NCBI GenBank assembly: GCA_963575745.1
Contig: CAUYUJ010003021.1
Span: 1 to 64,000, forward strand
From: Prorocentrum cordatum
Taxonomy: Eukaryota > Sar > Dinophyceae > Prorocentrales > Prorocentraceae
Reading direction: 5' to 3'
Length of the DNA: 64,000 bases
Under the pieces are notes generated by a model, which saw nothing but the letters and a program-made list of their open reading frames with translations, was not told the DNA's origin and made no database searches. Shown here in pieces: positions 42,583-54,030 of the stretch. Numbering within the stretch: the stretch's first letter is position 1; every line of letters begins with the position of its first letter. The translations under genes and the position numbers were made by a program.

Positions 42583-43933
42583 GTACACTTGGATGCATCG
42601 AGGCAAATCCTGGGATCCCTTGGAAGTCTGGCGCCGAGCGTGGACCCTCCAGCGCGGGGCGAGGGACGCCAGGAGTCGCCAGAAGCCCTCGACGCGGGGT
42701 TGGCGGGCGCTCCTCCTCTCTCCCGGCCCCGCGCGGCGCCCGCGGCGTCGGCCGCTCGTCCTCTCAGGAGCGGAAAAACAGACACAATGAATTGCCGATT
42801 CCCAGGAACGTCTGCGAAAATATGGGAAAGTGGGGGGGGAAGACAAAAACCCAGAACATGTGGGAAAGTATGGGGGATCCGGTGATTTGTGTCTCTTTCT
42901 TTGTGTGTCCCAGGGCCCCTTCATCCTCCCGCTCCCTGTGACCGGCCCTGGTCTGGAAGCCGTGGCCCGTGAAAAGCCAGGCGATCGCAAGCGCGGATCA
43001 AGGGGGCGTGGCTTGGCCCCCGATGCCTGTCGCTGCCCCGCGCGGAGAACACGGGCCCCTGTCCGAGGAGGGGGGGGTCAGGAGTCGCAGCGCCGCGGAG
43101 CACTGTGGACGGCTTCGGAGTCACTCATGAAGCACTCTGCGAATGGCCGCGTCCTGGGACCCATGGCCCGTGCAAAGTCGGGCGATCGTAAGCATGGATC
43201 CAGGGGGCGTGGATCAGCGACGGGTCCCGCTCCCCTGGGAAAGCGCGGATCTCCGCCGCCGAGCGATGTGGCACAGGCCGCATTTTGGGGAGGGCGCCCC
43301 TCCCCCGATCCATGGACTTGGCGACCGCGCGCCAGGCCCACGGATCGCTAATCCGTGTCTGCGCGCCCCCGAAAGGATGCTCCGCGCCTCCCGGCACCGA
43401 GCCGCGGAGCCCCCAGAAGCAGAGGCAGCCTCGAGTCGCTGTCGCTCCGAGGCAGTTCTCTCCCTCGAGCAGGGGGTCCGGAGTTTTTTTTCGCAGCTTT
43501 CGGGATCTGGGGACCGTCCCTCCCAGGACAGTCAGGACGCTGCTCAGTGTACAAAGCCGGTCTCAGGGAAGTGCCCCTGGGGTCCAGATGAGAAGGGTCA
43601 AGCAGTTGCGAGGCGTCCTGGCTTGCTACTTGGCCCACGAAGGAATGTTCTCAGACCCGTTTCTGGTCTGCACGAGCTTGTCTTAGAACATTCCTGGCTG
43701 AGATCGCCCTGTTTTCATACGCCAGTTCCGTGCTCGAGGAACATGAGTTTTGTTCTTAGAGCATTGTGTTGATTGTGCGAGCATGTCGTGGCTGGCCTCT
43801 AGGACTGCCGGGGCGGTCGATCCCTGCTCAAAGGGAGGAGGCATGGACGGCTTGTGTACCATGGGCGAGCTCGAAGTCCACCGGCCTGCGACCCCCTCGC
43901 TTGAGCCTCGTTGCCCCCCTTAATTGCAGTCTT

Positions 43934-44112
43934 ACAGTGGAGGCCCATACCAAGAAACACCCTGCTTGCCTCCAGTGTGCCTTGGGCTTCTTGGGCTTCC
44001 ATGGTTTTGCCGTGGGACAGCGTGACGTTCCCACACCAGGAATCAGTGGACGTCCTGGGGTCGCAGGGTTGGCTTTCTTGTGGAAGGTTTCTTGTGGACT
44101 GGTCTCCACTGC
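43934..44112. mobile_element. Foldback element family L, copy 2
   Basis: ACAGTGGAGGCCCATACCAA at left against a right end whose complement is GCAGTGGAGACCAGTCCAC. See 22515-22693. Confidence 0.65.
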
Positions 44113-44189
44113 AGGCGGCCCCACCCGCCTCCCCTGGACTGAGGTTTGCGGCCCGTGGCCCCAGAGGCCTCTCGTGCCTCGAGGCTTGA

Positions 44190-44400
44190 GGAGGGGGGAG
44201 AGCAGGAGGAGGAGGAGGAGGAGGAGGAGGAGGAGGAGGAGGAGGAGGAGGAGGAGGAGGAGGGAGGAGGAGGAGGAGGAGGAGGCGGAGGAGAGGAGGA
44301 GGAGGCGGAGGAGGCAGGAGGAGAGGAGGAGTGAGGAGGAGGGAGGAGGGGAGGAGGAGGAGGAGGAGAGAGGAGGAGGAGGAGGGAGGAGGAGGGGGGG
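44190..44400. repeat. GGA triplet microsatellite
   Basis: GGAGGAGGA run. A CTC run follows at 44541-44656, and between them lies a repeat copy shared with 53619-53684. Confidence 0.95.
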
Positions 44401-44430
44401 CGGGAGGGGGAGGAGGCAGAGGGGGGCGGC

Positions 44431-44495
44431 CGGACACCCGATCCACTTTCGACGCTTCCTGCTTCATGTTTCTGCCTACGTCTTCCGACCGATGG
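44431..44495 (+). repeat. 65-bp dispersed repeat, copy 1
   Basis: CGGACACCCGATC, then CTTCATGTTTCTGCCTAC and CTTCCGACCGATGG match 53619-53684 with a few changes and one indel. A partial third copy is at about 53545-53575. Confidence 0.8.
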
Positions 44496-44872
44496 GGTAC
44501 CCTGGTGCTCGCAGGCATGCTGTGGCGCTTGTGGGCCGCCCCCCTCCTCCTCTCCTCCTCCTCTCCTCCTCCTCCTCCTCCTCCTCCTATCCTCTTCCTC
44601 ACTCCCTCCTCCTCCTCTCCTCCTCCTCCTCCTCCTCCTCCTCCTCCTCCTCCTCCCCGCTACCGGCGGGGAACCAAAGAGCAGCCTGCCGTGGCTGCCC
44701 GTGCCCCCGTGGCCTCTGCGCGCCTCGTGCCTCCCCGTGCCGCGCGCGGCAGGACCGAGCTCCCCAAAAAGCGCGCAGCTGCGCCGGCGTGCGCCCACCG
44801 GAGCCCACGCGGGCCACGAGAGAGTGCGCGGCGCCAGCGTTCGCAGCGCGAGGGCGGCTGGAGCACTGGGGT

Positions 44873-45037
44873 CACCACCCACCAAACCACCCCAACCCAA
44901 CCCGAAGGGTCAGATTTACCCTCGATTTCTAGTGGGGGGGGGGTCCGGGAACATCGAAAAAACACGTATGGAGCCCATACCCCCCCAACCCGAAATTCGG
45001 GTTTTCGGGTTGGGTTGGGGTGGTCTGGTAGGTAGTC
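44873..45037. mobile_element. Foldback element family C, copy 3
   Basis: Nearly identical to copy 1 in ends and interior. Confidence 0.9.
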
Positions 45038-45117
45038 ATGGGGAGCGTGTGCATGGACGCGCATGTCATGTCCTCGTTGTTTTGCCCCTCGCCGCCGTCG
45101 TCGTCGGCCTCCCCAGA

Positions 45118-45309
45118 CTCGGGCCGGGCGAAAGGGGGGGGAAAGGGGGGGGTACGAAATGTGCTGCGTGCAGCTGGTTTCGGCCCCACCAAGGGGCCCA
45201 TTCCTCGATGCACAGTCGCCTCTGGCGCTGGGAGGTGCCGGGAAAATCAGCTACGTGAGCTGATTCTCAGACCCCCTCTCTGCTATCCCCCCCTTTCGCC
45301 CGGCCCGAC
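45118..45309. mobile_element. Foldback element family H, copy 2
   Basis: Matches 21941-22134 including the CAGCTACGTGAGCTG hairpin. It starts 80 bp after family C copy 3. Confidence 0.85.
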
Positions 45310-45950
45310 AGGCCTCTGTCGTTCTGATTTTTCTCATGCGTGCGACCCGGTCTCAGCATCCGTGGGGCACCCTTTGGCTCCTGGCGAGCCGCCGCAGACC
45401 GACCTGCGGGACCAGCCGCTCATCCCTGTGGGAGGGGGTCTCGGGTGCCGGTGTCCACGTCGAGAGCAAGTCGTTCGACGTGGAGATCTCCGTGTTCGAG
45501 CATGAATTCGACTGCAGAACTGATTGACCCCAGAATTGATTCCTCCCGCCGAGTATGCAATAAATGCGTAGTATCTTCGTCGATCTACGAACATCTTACG
45601 CATTTGTTTGGGATTCGACGAGAAAATCCTGTAGTCGATCTACTACTCGATGTGTGCTTCTCTTTTTGTGGCACCACCTCCCGCCGCGAGTGTCTGAGCG
45701 TGGGCGAGTTTCACCCTGATGGCGACTGTTTGAAAGTGCATTCGTGTGCGAGTCCTGCTCCCTGATGCGCGCCCCCTTGGGGCGCCCAAGCTTGACACAT
45801 CGCGTGCAGGGGCGGCCTAGCCGACCTATAGCAAGCCTTCCCCTTCCGTGATGTCCCCCTCCGCGCCGGTTTCGGCACACGCCTCACACGACTCGTGGCC
45901 CGTGGTGAGCCCCGCTCACCTTTCAGTTAGGTGGCGACATCCGAACCCTA

Positions 45951-46120
45951 CTCTGGGTTTCTTCATAAGCGTGTGGGGTACCCCCCCCGACGGGGGTCAA
46001 CCTCGCCTCGTCGTCGCGCCGCGACGGGGGTTGGAGCGCCTTCGGCGCGCGGTGGCTGCCCGCGACGGGGTTCGATGTGGGGCTGTCGGCGGGGGTGACG
46101 CCCCCCCGACGCTTATCAAG
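45951..46120. mobile_element. Foldback element family G, copy 1
   Basis: CTTCATAAGCGT at left is inverted as ACGCTTATCAAG at right. The interior carries CGACGGGGGTCAACCTC, TCGTCGCGCCGCGACGGGGG and GTGACGCCCCCCCGACGCT, shared with copy 2. From 45310 to 45950 nothing is assigned. Confidence 0.8.
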
Positions 46121-46286
46121 AGCCCAATTCTTTTTGCTTGGGGCACGACGGGCGTCATGCCCCCCCCTCCCCCGCCCCCCCCCTATGACGTAAGGCTCCC
46201 CCCCAAGTGCGCTCTGGGCACTGCCGCCGTGCGCATTGGGATCCGCGTAGGTGTCCGCGTAGGAATCCACATAGGAGTCTGGTCCG

Positions 46287-46440
<154 letters not shown>

Positions 46441-46599
46441 TTATCGTCGTCGTGCGCGCGGACGCGGCTGGAGCCTGTTTTTTTTATCCCGGGCCGATGA
46501 TGGCAATCATGTTTGGGGGGTGGACGGGGGTCGATGACGTCACGTTTCGCGCTGGCGGCGTTTGGGAATACTTATGAATGACGGAGGACGTGTATCACC

Positions 46600-47577
46600 A
46601 TCATGTAGGTAACGATCTGCACCACAACGCCTGTGTACACCACAGTACTTGCGTGCATCACGGCTCCTGTGTACACCACACCACCTATGTACACCAGTTC
46701 TGCCGCGTGCAACACAGTGTCAGTTTGTGCCACTGTGCCTGCGGGCACAATATCTCTTGTGTACGCCACAGCGCCTGCGTACACCACCAGCCGCATGCAA
46801 AACGGCACCAGTGTACACCACAATGCCTGCGTGCATTGCAGTGCTTGTGTGCACCACGGCGCCTGTGTGCACCACATCAACCGTGTGCAACACAGCACCA
46901 CTGTCGTATATTTACTGTTAGATTCCATATGAAACAAAACAAAGGGATTCTTATGGACAAAAAGGAGCGCCACTGGAATCTACGAATCCACCCAGGTCCG
47001 CCCGCATCAATCTAACTCCTCCCATTTGCGTCCTGGAGGCTCTAGGTAAAATGGCCGTCCGAGAACCAAGTGGGCCGATTCAATGGACCATTCTGCGGTG
47101 CACGCTGAGATGCGCCCGTGCGCTGTAGCGTCAACCCGCACGACAGGGGGTAAGAAGGAGGAGGATGAGGAGGGGGAGGAGGTGGAGGTGGAGGAGGAGG
47201 GAGGAGGGAACAACGTCGCTTCGATTATCGTAACTCTCATGCTCCTTCTACCTTTCCTATGCACGCAGGCGGTGTGGTATACACCAGCGCTGCGTTGCAC
47301 GCGGATGCTGTGGTGTAGACAGGCGCTGTGGCGTGCACAGGCGCTGCGGTGCACGCAAGCATTGTAGTGTACAAAAGCGTTGTGTTGCACATGGTTGCTG
47401 CGGTGTACACATGTACACTTGGCGCTGTAGTGTACGCAAGCACTGTGGTGTACACAGGCGGTGCGTTGCACACGGTTGTTGCGGTGTACGCCTGCGCCGT
47501 GGTGTACACGCGCGTTGGGGTGCACGCGAGTGTTGTGGTGTACACAGGCGCGGTGGGGCAGATCGCCACCTACATGC
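46600..47577. mobile_element. 1-kb foldback with 18-bp tandem-repeat arms
   Basis: The left arm (46600-46915) and right arm (47265-47577) are inverted relative to each other. Both are arrays of an 18-bp unit of the CTGTGTACACCACA type, and both outer ends carry CATGTAGGT-RRCGATCTGC. About 350 bp of unrelated AT-richer and GGA-containing sequence lies between. The layout recalls Drosophila FB-type foldback transposons. No ORF of interest. Confidence 0.75.
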
Positions 47578-47581
47578 TGCT

Positions 47582-47624
<43 letters not shown>

Positions 47625-47944
47625 GCGCTCGTCGCTCGTCGCGTCGTGCGCGCGGGCGCGGCTGTGGTGCCGGAGCCACACGGCGGGGGGGGGGGCGTTA
47701 CGACCCCCCCCCGCCCCCCCCCATGACGCCCGTCATCGCCGAACATGGAAAAACGTGCTCTAAGAAACTCGGAATACCCCCCCAGAAGCCTGAAAGGCAA
47801 GGATGACGTCACGGAAGAGGATGGTCTGCTAGGGGTCGGTTCGGCCCCGCTCGAAGCATGCGGCCCCGGGAACCGCGCGCCCCCCTCACACTTTGAGAGC
47901 GGACGGGTCCGTGGAGTGCTTCCTCAGGTGGCTCCCCTTTGTGG

Positions 47945-48225
47945 TGCCTCCTCCTCCTCCTCCTCCTCCTCCTCCTGCTCTCCTCTGCTGCTCCTCCTCC
48001 TCCTTCTCCTCTGGGGACTCCCCCTTGTGGTGCCCCTCCTCCCCTCCTTCTCTTCCTCCCTCTCCTCCTCCTCCTCCCCTCCTCCTCCTCCTCATACTCC
48101 TCCTCCTCCTCCGCCCTGCCTCTTCTCCTCCTCCTCCTCCTCCTCCTCCTCCTCCTCCTCCTCCCCTCCCCCTCCCGCTCCCCCTCCCCCTCCTCTCCCT
48201 CCTCTTCTTCCTACTCCTCCTCCTC
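47945..48225. repeat. CTC triplet microsatellite
   Basis: CTCCTCCTC with CCCCT breaks. Confidence 0.95.
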
Positions 48226-48236
48226 CGTAGCGGGGA

Positions 48237-48560
48237 GCATGCTGTCCTGAAAAGGGGCGTCTACTTTCTAACATCGGTGAGCTGCTCGAGACATTCCCAC
48301 GATCTGAAAGCGAGCCAGAACATGCAGCATCCCCCTCTGGTGGCCTACCTCGAGGTGCCCAGGTGCTATGCCGGCTGCAACGTTGTGATCATGTGGTCCT
48401 GAAGAGAGGCGCGTCTGCTTCCTTTTCCAGGGAGGCCACGCGAGACATCCCCACCATCTCAGCGCGAACCGGCCCGTGGAACACCCTCTGGCGGCCCCCC
48501 TTGGGGTGCCCACGGAAGAGACGCGTCCACTTGTCGAAACAGGCGCACCACCCGCGACAT
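48237..48560 (+). repeat. 150-bp satellite, about two units
   Basis: GAGACATTCCCACGATCTG and GAGACATCCCCACCATCTC, each followed by a GGCGGCC/GGTGGCC and TGCCCA segment, as in the 57.7-60.7 kb array. Confidence 0.75.
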
Positions 48561-48976
48561 TCCCGCAGTTCTTTTCTTGGGCAGGGGGAGGTTCATCCAG
48601 CGCAGGGCCAGGGGGGGAGGGGAGAGGGGAGGATGGAGAGATGAAAGGAGACTTCCTTCCTCCTTTCTCCACCTCCTCCTTACTCCCTCAAGGTCCCCAG
48701 AGGGTCCCTAGAGGATCCCGGAGGTCTCTGGATGCCTCCAGAAAGTTTAGGGGGCATACCGATGTCCAGAAAAGTAAGAAAGCGCCCCAAAAGACTGAGC
48801 ATCTCGATCTCCGCCCTTCATCCTCCTTCGACTTCCGCCTCCTCCCCCCTCCGCCCGTACAGTCCACTCTGGCCGAGGGCTCCGCTCCTCCCAGCCCGAG
48901 CCGCCCCAGAAGCCCGAGTCCGGAATTTGTACAGATCTGGCCCCCGATACCCGGGGATTCTGGGAGGCGGTGGATT

Positions 48977-49131
48977 CTCTGGGTTTCTCAATAAGGGGGG
49001 GACCCCCCCGACGGGGGTCAACCTCACCTCGTCGTCGCGCCGCGACGGGGGTCGGAACGCCTTCGGCCTGCGGTGGCTGCCCGCGACGGGGGGGGGGGGC
49101 TGTCGGCGGGGGTGACGCCCCCCCGACGCTA
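48977..49131. mobile_element. Foldback element family G, copy 2
   Basis: Same interior as 45951-46120. The right end is truncated after GACGCT. From 49140 to 49817 there is low-repeat sequence with no gene I can support. Confidence 0.8.
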
Positions 49132-49817
49132 GATTACTCCAGATTTCGTAATACAAGGGAGGGGGTCTGGACCCTCCAAGACAAGCCATTTCAGACCTCC
49201 CCCGTGGGAGAACCCTCCAAAACATCGTCCCCAGACCTCCCAGGCCCTCCAAGATAGCCTGGAAGAGACCCCCCCCCGAAATGAGAACCCCTTCCATTAT
49301 TAGGAAATCTGGAGTAAGAATCTCGGAGTATGGATATCTCATGTGTGGACCCTGGGGGCCCTGAGAATAGTCCAAATCCACCGTCACCCGGGAGCCACGG
49401 AACTTCGGCTCCCAGGGCGGTGCATAGGCACGGCGGGTTCTCGCCGCGCGGACGCGGCCTTGGACCCCCAGCGCGGGCGTGCCGGGTGGAACGCCGCCGG
49501 TCTTCCGGTGGGCCGACGCCGAACGATCGTCGCTATCGGAATGCCTCGACCGTTCAAGGCTGAACGACCAACTCCGTGTCAGGCGCCAGTGCCCAGGTTG
49601 TCGCGATACGAACCTGCCGTGCGGTCAAGACGCTGCATCAAGGATGCGTTCGGGTTCGGGCTCGCGGTTCCACAGGTCTGTCCATCGGCTCTTCCTTTTT
49701 GGCGCTCCCGGCGCACCCAGGCGACTTTGGGGCCAGTAACGGCCTCACTCCTTCTGTTTATGAGAACAGCTTGACCGCTCAAGTTCCGGACTCGCAGGAC
49801 GCCCACCGCCTCCAGCT

Positions 49818-50030
49818 ATGGCCCGCTCCCGCGCCCACCTCGCGGCCGCCGCCGTCCTGGCGCTCGGCCTCGCGTCCGCCCGCTCGTTGCTCTTCGTGGT
49901 GTCGGCGCGGCCCACGGTCGCGAGGCGCTCGGCGGTGGCCCTCCGCGCGAAGGTCCCGGATGCTCCGACGTCGCGTCGTGGCTTTTTGCCAGGCGCCAGC
50001 GACGCTGAAGACGACGAAGGCAAAGTCTCG
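49818..50030 (+). CDS. putative plastid-targeted precursor, first exon
   Basis: ATG at 49818 begins MARSRAHLAAAAVLALGLA, a signal peptide with a clear hydrophobic core. It is followed by FVVSARPTVARRSAVALRA, an Arg/Ala/Ser-rich stretch of the kind that acts as a plastid transit peptide in dinoflagellates, and then TSRRGFLPGAS with a twin arginine. Signal plus transit plus RR suggests a plastid (perhaps thylakoid-lumen) protein, by family knowledge; the mature protein is not visible. The frame runs on to 50315 through two palindromic elements that are probably intronic or inserted. The exon end cannot be placed. Confidence 0.5.
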
Positions 50031-50231
50031 AAGAGGAGAACACGCCACAAACATGAGCTTTTGGCGCTCCGCGCGGGTTTCTTGGATCCGCGCTGGGCCC
50101 CCCCCGGCGGCGGCTCTGGCGCCGCCCCTGGCGCGCTCCGCGCGCCGAGGGAGGGGGGTCCCAGCGCGGATCCAAGGAGTCCGCGCGGAGCGCCAGAAGT
50201 TTGTGTCTGCGGCGTGCTCTCTTCTCCCGAA
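50030..50231. mobile_element. foldback element with arms of about 70 bp
   Basis: GGCGCTCCGCGCGG plus TTGGATCCGCGCTGGG near 50063-50096 is inverted near 50158-50193, and matching extends outward through CACGCC...ACAAAC. Only about 60 bp separates the arms. A single copy in this window, and within the 49818 reading frame. Confidence 0.85.
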
Positions 50232-50233
50232 TC

Positions 50234-50434
50234 GGGGGAGCGTAAGACCAGGGTTTGCCAGGACTCGGGTTCGCCATCGTTTTTTGACGACCGCGATTCG
50301 GATTTTGACGAGTAGGAGTTTCGTGGGATGTTTGCAGCGGGAGGCCTCGTCAAAATGCAGGCTCGGCCTCGTCATTTTTTTGACGACCTCGTCGGGGATT
50401 TCCGAGTCCCCTGTACCCGGGTCTTACGCCCCCC
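50234..50434. mobile_element. foldback element with GCGTAAGACC ends
   Basis: GGGGGAGCGTAAGACCAGGG at left is inverted as CCCGGGTCTTACGCCCCCC at right, with GGACTCGG also matched. It abuts the previous element and ends the 49818 frame at 50315. Confidence 0.8.
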
Positions 50435-50628
50435 TGAAGTCGCTTCGGAGGTTTTCGTGTGCGCTCTTGGAGGCTCTCGTCGCCACCGCTGCACGCAGCT
50501 CGACAGCCTGGCCAGGCGAGGCCCCAGGAGGGGTCGCGGTTTGGCCCTCCGCGACGAAGGTCTGGAACCCGCAGACGATGTCGTTCGAGGACCACGGCTG
50601 GGAAGGGGATCGAAGGACTAGCGCCAGA
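50435..50628 (+). CDS. candidate downstream exon
   Basis: One frame reads WPGEAPGGVAVWPSATKVW and NPQTMSFEDHGWEGDRRTSA, which is protein-like, and stops being so exactly where a family B element begins with GTAAGTCGG. Several AG acceptors lie between 50490 and 50535. It may belong to the gene starting at 49818, but phase could not be tested. Confidence 0.35.
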
Positions 50629-50792
50629 TGTAAGTCGGCCTTTCCCTCTACAGGGGGAATATTCAGAAATAGTAAAAAATAGCCCAGGGACTATTTTTTA
50701 AAAGTATGTTTGAACATTTCGGAGTCTTTTTTTTTGTGAATTTTTAATTTTCCGCCCCAGATCCCCCTGTAGGGAGGCCAGGCCCGACTTCA
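50628..50792. mobile_element. Foldback element family B, copy 3 (introner-like)
   Basis: Left end GTAAGTCGGCCTTTCCCTCT; right end CCAGGCCCGACTT is its complement over about 30 bp with CTACAGGGGGA just inside. CGCCAG occurs on both sides (50622-50627 and 50793-50798), a possible 6-bp target duplication. GTAAGT at 50630 with CACGCCAG at the far side would make a usable intron. Confidence 0.85.
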
Positions 50793-50999
50793 CGCCAGCT
50801 GTCTGTTTCTCGACTTCGGCATCCCTTGAGGCGGCTGTCTCGGGCCCCAGGGCAGTGAAAAAGCGTGGTCCCGGGTGGAGGACTGGCCAGGAGGGACCCC
50901 GAGAGGGGGGTCCTGGGAGCGATCTGAGGGGGGCTCGGAGGGTCGAGGACGGAGGATCGAGACTTGGGTCGGGCCCCCTAGGCGGAGTTTGGACGAACA

Positions 51000-51105
51000 A
51001 TCAAAAATACTCCAAACATACCCTTACAGTATTGAGAACAAACCTCGAAAAATCGTCCCCAGACTATTTTTGGACCGTTTTTGAATATTGTAATGGCCTC
51101 TTGCC
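51000..51105. mobile_element. partial family B-like remnant
   Basis: AT-rich stretch with CGAAAAATCGTCCCCAGACT and ATTTTTGGACCGTTTTTGAA resembles the interior of family B copies, with no clear ends. A right-end scrap (AGGGACAGGCCCGACTC) is at about 53301. Confidence 0.5.
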
Positions 51106-51229
51106 AGTGCCGCCGATCCGGGGCGCTCCCGATGCGCGTGGGAACGGACGATGACGACGACGACGGCCGACGACAAGGTCAACGACGGACGATGATGACG
51201 ACGACGTCCCTCCTCCCCCCGCTGCCCTC

Positions 51230-51560
51230 CCCGGTTTCTTGGACCCCCCCCCCCGCTTGAGCTCGACCCCCCCCTCCGTCCCCGCTCGAGCTTCCTCCTT
51301 GGACCCCCCCCTCCGCTTGAGTTCGGCCCTCCCCCCCGTCCTCGCTCGAGCTTCCCCCCCCCTCGATTCTTTGACTCCCCTCCTCCGCGCTGACCCCCCC
51401 CGCCCCCGCTTGAGCTCGACCCCAGCCTCCGTCCCCGCTCGAGCTTCCTCCTTGGGCCTCCCCCCCCGCTTGAGCCGACCCCCCCCCCGTCCTCGCCGAG
51501 CTCCCCCCCCCCCCCCCCCCCTCCGATTCTTGGACCGCCCCCCCCCCCCACGCCGCCCAG
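51230..51560 (+). repeat. 60-bp C-rich tandem repeat, block 1
   Basis: Units carry TTGGACCCCCCC, CGCTTGAGCTCGACCCC and GCTCGAGCTTCC. The same unit recurs at 52798-53200. Confidence 0.85.
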
Positions 51561-51704
51561 CGGCTTAACCCGCCTGCAGCTTGAACCATTATTCAATAAG
51601 GAACTATTATCCCCTCTTCCCATGATGGCGTCCGGGTGATGGCCGCGCACCCTCCGCGTACTGTTTTTTAACACACAGGATGCCCGGGAAATCCCGGGAA
51701 ACGA

Positions 51705-51895
51705 CTCTCGCTGAGGCGCCGGCGTCATTTTTTCCAAAATGCTGCTCTCGTTGAGGCGCCGGCCTCATTTCTGCTCCCGAATCGTTCCGAATCTTGCTCC
51801 CGCTGCAGCGTGGGCCTCATTTTCGGATCGGTGCTTGGCCTCCGTCGTTCAGGATGGCGTTCTCGCCCCAGCGCGGGCCTTTTTCTCGCGCGCCC
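51705..51895 (+). repeat. CTCTCGCTGAGGCGCCGG-type repeats
   Basis: Four spaced copies (about 51711, 51744, 51796, 51865) of a CTGCAGCGCNGGCCTCATTT-like unit, related to 14331-14400. Confidence 0.7.
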
Positions 51896-51919
51896 ATCCG
51901 CCCGACACCACCGCGCCGC

Positions 51920-52665
<746 letters not shown>

Positions 52666-52700
52666 CCACCACCCACTACGCCCGCGCGCGCGGAGCCACA

Positions 52701-52801
52701 GGTCCGCTACGACACGCGTCCGCGGATAGAGAAAATTAGCGCCATGGTAAGGGATGGGAGGGAGGGGTAGGACGTCAGATATGACGCGAGCGCACCTAGC
52801 T
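52701..52801 (+). repeat. dispersed repeat J, copy 2
   Basis: GACACGCGTCCGCGGATAG then GCCATGGTAAGGGATGGGAG and GCGCACCTAGCTTGAG. See 14755 and 41261. Confidence 0.8.
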
Positions 52802-53200
52802 TGAGCTCGACCCCTCCCCTCGTTCCCCTCTCGAGTCCTCCTTGGACCCCCCCACCCGCTTGAGTTCGACCCCATCCCCGTCCTCGCCCGAGGTCCCCCC
52901 CGCGATTTCTTGGACCCCAACCCCCCCCGCCTGGAGCTCGACCCCCCCCCTTCCGTTCGGAACACCCCCCCTGTCCTCGTCGAGCTCCCCCCCCCTCTCG
53001 ATTCTTAGACCCCCCTCCCCCCCCCTGCGCTGGACCCACCCCCCCCACGCTTGAGCTCGATTCCCCCTTCCGTCCCCGCTCGAGCTTACTCCTTGGACCC
53101 CCCCGCTGAGCTCGAACACTTCCACCGTCTCCCTCGCTCGAGCTCCCCCCTCGATTCTTGGACCCCCCCCCCCGCGCTGGAGCGTTCATTGAATTGCGTG
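52798..53200 (+). repeat. 60-bp C-rich tandem repeat, block 2
   Basis: Same unit as 51230-51560 (CTTGAGCTCGACCCC, CTTGGACCCCCC). Confidence 0.85.
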
Positions 53201-53618
53201 GGTGATTCGCTGGATCCCGACCCCCCCCCCAGAGCGAAGCTTGAGCGAGCTCAAGCCCACGCTCTCAGAAACTTGCACGCCGGATCGGCGGATTCCCCCT
53301 GAAGAGGGACAGGCCCGACTCACATCGAGGCCTGAGCGGTTTCCGACTCTCTTCGGGGCCTCCGGTAGGCGTCCCCACCAGCCACGACTGGATGCACCTC
53401 GAACGCTTCTGACCTGAGCGCGCCCCGGTCCAGGGCACAGTTTTTGGGCCGATCTTGTGGGGGGGGGCGCTCCTAGTCGCCCAGGCGCCCACCACGTATA
53501 CCCATGGGTCGTTGAAAGCCAATATGTTTGGAGTCCCGGATCCCAATCTACTTTCAGCGCCTTCCTACTTCAATGATCGAGTGGCTTCACCTTTTTCCGT
53601 CCTCTTTAGGGGGAGGGC

Positions 53619-53684
53619 GGACACCCGATCTACGTTCAACGCCTTCCTACTTCATGTTTCTGCCTACTCCTTCCGACCGATGGC
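53619..53684 (+). repeat. 65-bp dispersed repeat, copy 2
   Basis: Matches 44431-44495 and ends on the ATG that opens the coding sequence at 53680. Confidence 0.8.
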
Positions 53685-54030
53685 TACCCGTGAACTTCGG
53701 ATGTCCGAAACCGATGTCCATGTGGCCCTCTGGCCCCCTGCGGAGGAGACGGGCTCCGCGTGGGAGAATCCCACAGTGGAGGGCATGTCCAGCGCCATGG
53801 GCTTGTACTTCCCGGAGATGAAGCCAGAGAAGCCCAAGAAGGGATACTACTACAACCGGGCGTGGAAGAAGGTCGAGGCCAACGGGCCGAACGACCCCAC
53901 CACGGCTGGGCTCCCGGGCTGGGACATCGAGACGAACATCGCGGGCGAGCGAAGCTTCGAGCAGGAGCAGACCTACGGCTGGAACATCGGCCCAGGCACC
54001 GACAACGTGGACGAGCGCCCCGTCAGGTAG
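53680..54030 (+). CDS. probable coding sequence, unknown protein
   Basis: 116 codons from ATG at 53680 to TAG at 54030. The composition is convincing: acidic and aromatic, with G/C third bases, including MSSAMGLYFPEMKPEKPKKG, YYYNRAWKKVEANGPNDPTT and SFEQEQTYGWNIGPGTDNVD. No family is recognised. The same frame is open upstream to 53455, but the 65 bp before the ATG are a dispersed repeat, so I take 53680 as the start of supported coding; it could also be a last exon after the acceptor-like TCCTCTTTAG at 53609. No signal peptide or membrane segment. Confidence 0.6.
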   Translation: MATRELRMSETDVHVALWPPAEETGSAWENPTVEGMSSAMGLYFPEMKPEKPKKGYYYNRAWKKVEANGPNDPTTAGLPGWDIETNIAGERSFEQEQTYGWNIGPGTDNVDERPVR

